A stretch of DNA of 11,931 nucleotides from Chloroflexota bacterium (lineage in GTDB: Bacteria; Chloroflexota; UBA6077): contig JAJZRD010000108.1 of assembly GCA_021845945.1 (NCBI GenBank), positions 1-11,931 on the forward strand. Reading direction: 5' to 3'. Below are positions 1 through 8,071 of the stretch, one piece after another. Within the stretch, counting starts at the first letter, position 1. Each line of letters starts with the position of its first letter. The notes under the pieces are model-generated. The model saw only the letters and a program-made list of their open reading frames with translations. It had not been told where the DNA came from and searched no databases. The position numbers and the translations under genes were made by a program.

Positions 1-252
1 GTTGTTTTCCGTTTCAACCTCTTCGCCGGAGACCCAGTCCGCGACGGTCACGGTATCTCCTTGATCCAAGACCGACGCGACGGGGGCGGTGGAGCTGGGG
101 GCGCTGCGGATGTTGGCGTGGTCCCCCTTGACGAACCCCTGCCACAGCGCCGAAGCCTCGGCGCTGTTGGGTGATACCATCACGGTGGTGGCAAGGACCA
201 GTGCCGATGCCAGCAATCCCGCCGCCATGCCGCGAAGTAGTCCAACGCGCAT
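1..252 (-). CDS. Secreted SH3-domain protein (N-terminal part, runs off the window)
   Basis: Reading leftward from the ATG at 252-250, 84 codons stay open to the window edge. The product starts MRVGLLRGMAAGLLASALVL, a basic N-terminus followed by a hydrophobic core. It continues to an SPNSAEASA stretch that looks like a signal-peptidase I site around residues 30-34. Residues about 38-65 (GDHANIRSAPSS...VLDQGDTVTV) have the N-[IV]-R-x-x-P-S signature of bacterial SH3 domains, which often bind cell-wall peptides in envelope proteins. A strong Shine-Dalgarno sequence (GGGGAGG) lies about 9 bases before the ATG and settles the start. The rest of the protein, including any catalytic domain, lies outside the window, so its role is unknown. 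Seen: signal peptide and SH3 motif. Inferred: export and a cell-wall role. Confidence 0.8.
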   Translation of the reverse strand, partial: MRVGLLRGMAAGLLASALVLATTVMVSPNSAEASALWQGFVKGDHANIRSAPSSTAPVASVLDQGDTVTVADWVSGEEVETENN

Positions 253-445
253 AGCTATCTGCCTCCCCTTCTCCCGTCGCCCGACTTCCTTGCGGCCGGC
301 GGGAAGAGTGGTGTTCGACGGTGGGAGGGGCACTGAACCCGTTGGGCCTCTCCCCCCGAAAAGGGGCAGGCAGGGGCGCAAGATGGGTGCCAGTGGCCGA
401 TAGCCGGCTGCCGACAGCCGATTCGCCCGGGCGCCGCGGTCGTGT
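253..445. other. Intergenic region between the SH3 gene and the tRNA promoter
   Basis: There is no convincing gene on either strand. The open frames here are GC-rich shadows with arginine/proline-rich, low-complexity products. The stretch contains the leader of the minus-strand SH3 gene, a C-run/GAAAA/G-run hairpin near 345-366, and the heptamer repeat described separately. I could not identify a promoter for the SH3 gene with confidence. Confidence 0.5.
396..423. repeat. Four tandem GCCGAYA-like heptamers
   Basis: The bases read as four consecutive 7-mers: GCCGATA, GCCGGCT, GCCGACA, GCCGATT. The inner part, 405-420, is also a perfect hairpin (CGGCTG, loop CCGA, CAGCCG). Short tandem heptamers of this kind occur in noncoding DNA of several bacterial groups. 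No function is claimed here. Confidence 0.6.
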
Positions 446-475
446 TTGCCGGCCTCGTCGACCCCATGATATACT
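446..475 (+). promoter_or_regulatory. Promoter of tRNA-Ala
   Basis: A -35 box TTGCCG (446-451) and a -10 box TATACT (470-475) are separated by 18 bases. The -10 is preceded by TGA, which makes it an extended -10 (TGnTATACT). Transcription would start near 482, about 15 bases before the mature 5' end of the tRNA at 497. That is a normal leader for a single-gene tRNA unit. Confidence 0.65.
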
Positions 476-496
476 TAACAATACGCGTCGGTGCAT

Positions 497-568
497 GGGC
501 CTGTGGCTCAGCGGGAGAGCGTCCGGTTCGCATCCGGAAGGTCGGCGGTTCGAATCCGCCCAGGTCCA
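497..568 (+). tRNA. tRNA-Ala (anticodon CGC)
   Basis: The full cloverleaf folds by eye. The acceptor stem is GGGCCTG/CAGGTCC, the D stem GCTC/GAGC and the anticodon stem TCCGG/CCGGA. The 7-base loop TTCGCAT puts anticodon CGC at 529-531, and the T arm is GGCGG-TTCGAAT-CCGCC. The discriminator is A568. The third acceptor pair is G3-U70, the classic identity element for alanyl-tRNA synthetase, and agrees with the anticodon, which reads GCG codons. The terminal CCA is not encoded: A568 is followed by CTA, so CCA must be added after transcription. The molecule is 72 bases with a short 7-base D loop. A lower-GC operon begins 99 bases downstream, so this tRNA is a candidate flank of an inserted islet. 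Confidence 0.95.
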
Positions 569-667
569 CTAGTTCATTTATTCCGTACCTCGTTGAGTCC
601 AGCAACAGCTGGTGCCCGCCCCACTATTGCAGCGGTTCGAGGGTAGCGTCGGAGTCCGTTTCGCAGA

Positions 668-2965
668 ATGGACACTAAGAGCCTCAAGGCCCCGGGAATC
701 GCGTCTTCTCAACCCACTACCCCTGGCGTCGGTGTTGAATCCCTCTCAAGGAAGCAGCGCATAGAGACCACCTTCGACGTTCCTTTTGTGGCCGACCTGG
801 CGCTTCACGAGAAGCAGATTCAACAGAACTACCGGCCCATTATCGCCGTGCACAAGTGGTTTGCCCGCAGGCCAGGCACCCTGTTTCGGGCCTTAATTCT
901 GTCGGAGTTCGTGCCCGGCCCCCTGCGGCAAACCTATTACAGCCCCCACGACTTGGACGGGACTCACGTCGCAGATCCCTTCATGGGGGGCGGTACGCCT
1001 CTCTTGGAGGCTAATCGGCTGGGGTGTAGCGTAACGGGTTATGACATAAACCCTATGGCCTTCTGGGTCGTGCGCCAGGAGGTGGGAGGTATCGAGCTAG
1101 GGAAGTACCGGGAGGCAGCATCCCGGGTAGCCAGTCAGGTCGCGGGGCGGGTCGGCCGCTTGTACGAGACCAGATGTCTCCAGTGCGGCGAAGATGCACC
1201 CGTGAAGTACTTCATATGGGTGAAGACCGCCAAATGCCGGGCCTGCGGCTCAACCTTCGATCTTTTCCCGGGCTACGTTCTCGCTGAGGACGAGAGACAT
1301 CCCAGGAATGTCATCATATGCTCCACGTGTGGTGACCTCAATGAGGTAAGGGACCGGAAGGCGCCTGGCGTGTGCCAGTCGTGCGGCTCGGCATTGATGT
1401 TGGCGGGGCCTGCCAGTCGAAGCCGCTGTAGGTGCCCGCACTGCGGTACCGCCAACAGTTACCCAGATCCATCTTTCGGTGCTCCCCACCATCGGATGGT
1501 GGCCATCGAGTACCACTGCCACCGGTGTCGACCCCGTCACAGTGGTCGGTTCTTCAAGCGGCCCGATCATGAGGACCTGGCCAGGATTGCTGATGTGGAG
1601 GCCATGTGGGCCAACACCACGCCGGCTTTCGTGCCGGATGAGGAGATACCGGCGGGAGACGAGACAGATCGTCTTCATCGTTGGGGGTACCGCTACTACA
1701 GAGAGATGTTCAATGCCAGGCAGTTGCTTGGGCTGGAGTTGCTGTGTGGGGCTCTGGTGGCTGAGTCGGATGAGAGGTTGAGAGACGCCCTGGCCACAAA
1801 CCTGTCCGACTTACTGCGCTATCAGAACATGCTCTGCCGGTACGACACCCGCGCGCTGAAGTCACTGGACGTTTTCTCGGTACATGGTTTTCCAGTGGGT
1901 CTGGTCCAATGCGAGTCGAACCTGCTTGGCATTACCAACGAGAGTACGGGTGCCAACGTCGGCAGCGGCGGCTGGTCCAACATCGTCGAGAAATACGTGA
2001 GGGCAAAGCAATACTGCGAGGCACCCTTCGAGATCCGACACGACAGCGGACGCAAGGTCCAGGTTGCCATGCGGGGAGAGTGGATAGGCGAGTCGCAAAC
2101 GGACGGCCAAGGTTGCTCCGGCCGGCAGGTTTCTCTCACCTGCGGTAACGCAGCGGAGGCGGAACTGGCTCCCTCATCCATTGATGCGGTGCTCACCGAC
2201 CCTCCCTACTTTGCCAACGTGCAATACGCGGAGTTGATGGACTTCTGCTTCGTTTGGCTGAGGCGTCTGGTGGTCAACGGCCATGGCTATTTCGATAGGC
2301 ACTCCACCAGAAGCCGCGAGGAGCTCACTGGCAATGTGACGATGGAACGAGGGCTACTTCACTTCTTGCAGGGGTTGTCGGATGTCTTCGTGCGAATGGC
2401 CCAGGCGCTCAAGCCTGGGCGGCCCTTCGTGTTTACCTACCACCACAACGCCATCGAGGCGTACTACCCTTTGGCTGCGGCTGTCCTCGATGCCGGATTG
2501 ACTTGCTCGGCTTCTATCCCCTGTCCGGCCGAGATGGGGGCGTCTATCCACATCAACGGCACCGGTTCGTCGGTAGTGGATTCGGTCTTTGTGTGCCGAT
2601 CCACCGGCTCAGTAGCTCGACGCACCATTGTGTCCTCTCCTGCAGGCGTTGCCGACCTCGTCAGGCGCGATCTGGAGGAATTGTCTCGTGGTGGGGTGAC
2701 AGCTAGCCAGGGGGACGCGCGATGCCTCGCGTTCGGGCACTTGATTCGGTTGGCCATCTGGAACTTGCGGTCCGGCTGGGACCCCACAGCTCCTACAGAG
2801 GCAAAGCTGGAGAAAGTAGCTACTACCTTGGCCGAACTCGGCGGGGTGAGGGCGGTGGAGGCGCGCCTCTCCTTGCCTGCGGTTGACACCCATGTTTCGG
2901 CGCTGTTGACCTTCAGAGAACCGGAGGCCGCCTACCAGAGTGGAACGGATGAAATACCCTTTTGA
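668..2965 (+). CDS. Zinc-ribbon DNA methyltransferase (DUF1156/COG1743-like, probably N6-adenine)
   Basis: This 765-residue protein is a candidate S-adenosylmethionine-dependent DNA adenine methyltransferase. Residues 55-78 (YRPIIAVHKWFARRPG, then RALIL) resemble the H-x-W-x-A-R-R-P start of DUF1156 proteins. Motif I, which binds AdoMet, is DPFMGGGT at 103-110, followed by GYDINPMAF (124-132). The catalytic motif IV is DPPY at 511-514 within TDPPYFANVQYAELMDF, typical of the family. The end of the core (about 586-643) ends in SVFVCR. Between motifs I and IV lie three pairs of CxxC motifs: C170/173 with C190/193, C218/221 with C236/239, and C256/259 with C284/287. These suggest three zinc ribbons. 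Motif order I-insert-IV would place them where a target-recognition domain could sit (inference). The start at 668 has only a weak GGAG 13 bases upstream, so a later start is possible. The 3' end overlaps the nuclease gene by 26 bases. GC is visibly lower than in the aconitase gene. The base methylated and the target sequence cannot be read from the sequence. Confidence 0.85.
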   Translation: MDTKSLKAPGIASSQPTTPGVGVESLSRKQRIETTFDVPFVADLALHEKQIQQNYRPIIAVHKWFARRPGTLFRALILSEFVPGPLRQTYYSPHDLDGTHVADPFMGGGTPLLEANRLGCSVTGYDINPMAFWVVRQEVGGIELGKYREAASRVASQVAGRVGRLYETRCLQCGEDAPVKYFIWVKTAKCRACGSTFDLFPGYVLAEDERHPRNVIICSTCGDLNEVRDRKAPGVCQSCGSALMLAGPASRSRCRCPHCGTANSYPDPSFGAPHHRMVAIEYHCHRCRPRHSGRFFKRPDHEDLARIADVEAMWANTTPAFVPDEEIPAGDETDRLHRWGYRYYREMFNARQLLGLELLCGALVAESDERLRDALATNLSDLLRYQNMLCRYDTRALKSLDVFSVHGFPVGLVQCESNLLGITNESTGANVGSGGWSNIVEKYVRAKQYCEAPFEIRHDSGRKVQVAMRGEWIGESQTDGQGCSGRQVSLTCGNAAEAELAPSSIDAVLTDPPYFANVQYAELMDFCFVWLRRLVVNGHGYFDRHSTRSREELTGNVTMERGLLHFLQGLSDVFVRMAQALKPGRPFVFTYHHNAIEAYYPLAAAVLDAGLTCSASIPCPAEMGASIHINGTGSSVVDSVFVCRSTGSVARRTIVSSPAGVADLVRRDLEELSRGGVTASQGDARCLAFGHLIRLAIWNLRSGWDPTAPTEAKLEKVATTLAELGGVRAVEARLSLPAVDTHVSALLTFREPEAAYQSGTDEIPF

Positions 2966-3629
2966 TGCGTCCCAGATAGAGATCGAAGCTAGCCCCGATG
3001 CGTTCATCTCAGTCGTATTCTCCTCACTGGAGTCCGAGTTCCTGGTTCTTCCCAAGGGCGACGGTTTCATCGACTACCCGGCATTCGAGCAGGCTTACGA
3101 GGTGCTGAAGCGGACTACCGAGGGATTCCGTAGCCTGGATCCGGAGGCAGTTCTGTCGGTTGCTCTTCATACGCCCCTTGTGTTGATTGTCCTGCGTACA
3201 ATCTTAGGTTTTACTCCTCCCGAGTGGGCGTACGTCGCGACAACCCATGCTAAGGTTACCGTTCCTCAAGGATTTGCCCGCACCTTGGATCGACAGGTGA
3301 GGATGTCTCCGCCGGATTTCGTCATTCCCGACAAGTTTAACCCGCAGGTAGTGATCGAGGCCAAGATCACAGAAGACGACGGGACGGCCCGCGATAAGGT
3401 TACGCGGGTTCAGCACCTAGCGTCGCTGAGCCGAGAGACAGAAACGGTTCGAGGCCGGGGGTTCGAGGTGGTGGCATGCATCGGCGGTAGGGGGTTTGCC
3501 GTTCGGAGGGAGGACATGAAGAAACTGCTGCTTGCCACCCGAGGAAAAGTCTTCACTCTGCGGGCCCTTGACCGGCTGGTGGAGCACACTCGCCTTCGGG
3601 AGTTTCGAACCATCGCAGAATCACTGTGA
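2940..3629 (+). CDS. PD-(D/E)XK nuclease, putative restriction endonuclease partner
   Basis: This 229-residue protein is not recognised as a named family, but it carries a PD-(D/E)XK nuclease core. PDFVIPD at 125-131 gives the first acidic residue, D126. A beta strand VVIEAK at 137-142 gives E140 and K142. A helix with Q158 (TRVQHL) follows, as in restriction enzymes and Holliday-type nucleases. The N-terminal 100 residues look mainly helical and have no motif I recognise; they could bind DNA or the partner. The start is GTG at 2940, with GGAGG at 2923-2927 about 12 bases before it; ATG at 2949 is the alternative. The gene begins 26 bases before the end of the methyltransferase gene, so the two are probably translationally coupled. 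Pairing with a DNA methyltransferase suggests cleavage of unmodified DNA. A small modification-dependent nuclease or a repair role remains possible. Confidence 0.75.
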   Translation: MERMKYPFDASQIEIEASPDAFISVVFSSLESEFLVLPKGDGFIDYPAFEQAYEVLKRTTEGFRSLDPEAVLSVALHTPLVLIVLRTILGFTPPEWAYVATTHAKVTVPQGFARTLDRQVRMSPPDFVIPDKFNPQVVIEAKITEDDGTARDKVTRVQHLASLSRETETVRGRGFEVVACIGGRGFAVRREDMKKLLLATRGKVFTLRALDRLVEHTRLREFRTIAESL

Positions 3630-3677
3630 CGTGGCCGTGCGACCTTCTCGATTAAGAGGGCGTCTAGCACAGCGACA

Positions 3678-3701
3678 GGGCCGGCTCGACAAAGCCGGCC
3701 C
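3678..3701 (+). terminator. Hairpin terminator of the methyltransferase-nuclease operon
   Basis: A perfect 9-base-pair stem (GGGCCGGCT / AGCCGGCCC) with a 6-base loop CGACAA sits 48 bases after the nuclease stop codon. It is followed by TTCCGTTGCTT, an imperfect T-rich tail. It marks the end of the two-gene operon. Confidence 0.75.
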
Positions 3702-3735
3702 TTCCGTTGCTTGAGAGTGTCTCGTGGAGGGGTAT

Positions 3736-3930
3736 CTACCGTCCCTCCGGCCCCTGGGCGGGCTGCTCCCAGCCGCAGATCAGGCAGCTCCACCAGTAGC
3801 CCTCGCCGTACGCCAGCTCGAGGAACAGGTAGTTGTTGCAGTGGCAACAGTATGGTAACGGGACAAGTCCGTGTATAGGGCCGGTAGTCCCCCGGGGAGG
3901 ATCGATGGTCCTGCGGCGGGGAGGCGAAGG
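3736..3930 (-). pseudogene. Remnant of a small zinc-ribbon protein with no start codon
   Basis: On the minus strand, 65 codons are open between TGA (3933-3931) and TAG (3738-3736). The last 39 residues look strongly protein-like: PYCCHCNNYLFLELAYGEGY, then WWSCLICGWEQ, then a short tail. They hold a C-x2-C knuckle (CCHC, also readable as CxC), a second knuckle CLIC and a glycine after it, as in a rubredoxin-like zinc ribbon. The frame contains no ATG, GTG, TTG or CTG upstream of this motif, and no ribosome binding site is visible. It is therefore either the 3' end of a broken gene or a gene whose start lies in another frame because of a frameshift near 3856-3870. The neighbouring frame reads ...YRPYTRTCP just upstream, which fits a frameshift. 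Function unknown. Confidence 0.45.
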
Positions 3931-3988
3931 TCAAGGAGCGGGCGACCGTTGGCCGGCCGGTCTAGGCGAGCCTGCCGTTCCCCGGCCC

Positions 3989-4022
3989 GCAGATTGGGGC
4001 CGCCCGCGCGGCCCCAATCTGC
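3989..4022 (-). terminator. Long GC-rich hairpin downstream of the transporter remnant
   Basis: A perfect 15-base-pair stem (GCAGATTGGGGCCGC / GCGGCCCCAATCTGC) closes on a 4-base loop CCGC. It lies about 33 bases past the stop codon of the minus-strand solute-binding protein frame, the expected place for its terminator. There is no U-run after it on the minus strand, so it may act with Rho or as an mRNA-stabilising 3' structure instead. Confidence 0.6.
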
Positions 4023-4054
4023 CAGGTCCCAAAGGTGCGGGCGGGTGCCGAAGC

Positions 4055-4897
4055 CTACTGCTTCTTGGAGATCCAGGTCTGGAAGTAGGAACGGCCGCCG
4101 GGCGCGCCCAGGAAGTCCATGCCGTTGAAGTAGACGGCCTTCACCCACGGCTTCACCAGCCGGTAGGCCACCTGGTGGTACATGAAGGCCATGGGCGCGT
4201 CGTCCACGACCACCTTCTGGACGTCATTCCACATCCGCAAACGCCTGTCGGCGTCGGTCTCCGCACCGGCGAACTTCATCAGCTGCTCCAGGGCCGGGTT
4301 GCTGTATGCGGTCTTGTTGTTGCCGGCGCCCGTCCCGAACAGCTCGGGGAGCCAGTTGTCCGGATCCGGGTAGTCGGCGCCCCAGCCCAGCAGGCCTACC
4401 TGGTGCTGCAGCTTGTTCATGAACTGGTTGTATGCCTTGGGCTCCATGGGCTCCAGGGTTACGTCCACCCCCAGGTTCTGCTTCCACTGCTCCTGGAGGA
4501 AGGGGGCCACCTGCGGGCCGTAGCCCCGCATGCCGTAGCTGAGGGTGATCGGCGGGAGCCCCTGCCCGTTGGGATAGCCAGCCGCCGCCAGCACCTGTTT
4601 CGCCCAGGTGGGGTTGAAGCCGTACTCCTTGCCCAGGTCGGGCTGGTGGCCGGGCATTCCGGGCGGGATCCAGCTGTAGGCGGGCACCCCTGCCCCCTTC
4701 AGGACTGCGCTGCTCTCTTGCTCCCGACCTACTCGGGTAAACCGCCGCAGGGTGGCATAACCGTTCGGACAGAACGCCATGGGGTAGTGATCGGAAAGGA
4801 GAGGGGCCAACGCCCGAGACTCGCCGGCCTTTCGTCTCGCCGGGGTTGCCTTTGGTGCTGAACTTAGGCCCCGAGCGGCAGAGAGGGAAGCCGGCAA
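4055..4897 (-). pseudogene. Truncated peptide/nickel-type ABC transporter solute-binding protein (C-terminal half)
   Basis: The frame is open for 280 codons, but only residues about 65-280 (4705 down to 4055) look like an SBP family 5 (OppA/DppA-type) lipoprotein. Typical stretches are VLKGAGVPAYSWIPPGMPG, NPTWAKQVLAAAGYPNG, the GWGADYPDPDNWLPELFGTG segment at 171-190, and a C-terminal DAPMAFMYHQVAYRL region. Complete members have about 500-600 residues, with a lipoprotein signal peptide and two lobes; here the N-terminal half and signal peptide are missing. Residues 1-64 are arginine/serine-rich, start from a TTG with no convincing ribosome site, and are unrelated to the family as far as I can tell. 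The junction lies near 4705, exactly before the conserved V-L-K-G. No permease or ATPase genes lie nearby. I conclude it is a remnant left by a deletion or insertion, probably not functional. Confidence 0.8.
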
Positions 4898-5014
4898 GCT
4901 ATCGTATTAACCACATAGTTGTAGTATCACGCTCGGGGTGTAGCTTGTCAATGGGCACGTCGGTGACCAGGTCGTTGCAGCAGCGACGGCTAGGTGCGCG
5001 GCGCAACGGTCTGT
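4706..5014. other. Region between transporter remnant and aconitase promoter
   Basis: This stretch follows the break in the solute-binding protein. Both strands have short open frames, none with a recognisable domain, plausible start and ribosome site. GC falls in the second half (from about 4900), as expected for regulatory DNA upstream of the aconitase gene. I see no inverted-repeat ends that would identify an insertion sequence. Confidence 0.45.
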
Positions 5015-5023
5015 TGCTATAAT
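5015..5023 (+). promoter_or_regulatory. Extended -10 promoter upstream of the aconitase gene (P1)
   Basis: TGCTATAAT contains a perfect consensus -10 hexamer TATAAT (5018-5023) preceded by the extended TGn element. There is no good -35 hexamer at 16-18 bases upstream, consistent with an extended -10 promoter. The start near 5030 would give a leader of roughly 155 bases before the aconitase ATG. The leader includes a short palindrome CCTGGG-GAT-CCCAGG at 5053-5067. Confidence 0.6.
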
Positions 5024-5088
5024 GTGATAGAAATCTGGTTTATGCTAGATGTCCTGGGGATCCCAGGGGCATCGCGGTCCCGGGCCGG

Positions 5089-5118
5089 TTGCGCATCGAG
5101 GCGGCTCCCGGCTATAGT
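5089..5118 (+). promoter_or_regulatory. Possible second aconitase promoter (P2)
   Basis: TTGCGC (5089-5094) and TATAGT (5113-5118) are 18 bases apart. They would start transcription near 5125, leaving a leader of about 60 bases. It is weaker than P1 and only a candidate. Confidence 0.4.
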
Positions 5119-5183
5119 GCGAGAAGGGTCTTTGAACCTGACGATGGCGTCGCGCGGGACCTGAGAGGGAGGATAGGTAGGAA

Positions 5184-7871
<2,688 letters not shown>

Positions 7872-7940
7872 GAGCCAGCTCCTGCCGGCGATGGTCCGCC
7901 TCTCTGGAACTACTCCGTCACAGTGAAGCTGATACGAACT

Positions 7941-8008
7941 GTCATGCTGAGCGAAGCGAAGCATCTCTTCGGCGCCACAGGAGATTCTTCGCTGACGCTC
8001 AGAATGAC
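7941..8008. repeat. Dispersed inverted repeat (GTCATGCTGAGCGAAGCG... type)
   Basis: The left arm (7941-7967, starting GTCATGCTGAGCGAAGCGAA) and the right arm (7981-8008, ending CGCTCAGAATGAC) are imperfect reverse complements of about 27-28 bases with a 13-base loop. From memory, closely similar palindromic units occur in many copies in intergenic DNA of several GC-rich environmental bacteria; this was not checked. As RNA it would fold into a long hairpin after the aconitase gene and could act as its terminator. The right end is followed by a 13-base imperfect tandem repeat (GAATGACACCTCC at 8002-8014, GAATGACACCTGT at 8015-8027). Confidence 0.75.
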
Positions 8009-8033
8009 ACCTCCGAATGACACCTGTCATAAT
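8004..8033 (+). promoter_or_regulatory. Promoter of the glycoside-hydrolase-like gene
   Basis: ATGACA (8004-8009, five of six bases of TTGACA) and CATAAT (8028-8033, five of six of TATAAT) are 18 bases apart. Transcription would start near 8040, about 30 bases before the ATG at 8072. The -35 box is formed by the last bases of the inverted repeat just upstream. Confidence 0.55.
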
Positions 8034-8044
8034 CTGTGTGACAG
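8024..8044. promoter_or_regulatory. Possible operator: CTGTCA-N9-TGACAG inverted repeat
   Basis: Perfect 6-base half-sites CTGTCA (8024-8029) and TGACAG (8039-8044) with a 9-base spacer straddle the -10 box and the expected start point of the next gene. A dimeric repressor bound here would block the promoter. No regulator gene in this window is an obvious partner, so this is a guess from geometry. Confidence 0.35.
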
Positions 8045-8071
8045 AGCAATACGACCACGGTAGGAGCACTG

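Noticed and set aside
599..612. CCAGC-AACA-GCTGG hairpin after the tRNA as a terminator
   Set aside because: Only a 5-base-pair stem followed by GC-rich bases without a T-run; not enough to call.
4022..4029. CCAGGTCC matching the 3' end of tRNA-Ala (560-567), a possible right attachment site
   Set aside because: Only 8 bases match, and no longer homology to the T arm follows; chance in GC-rich DNA is likely.
3833..4861. 342-codon plus-strand open frame
   Set aside because: It is antisense to the solute-binding protein remnant, whose minus-strand sequence clearly matches a known family.
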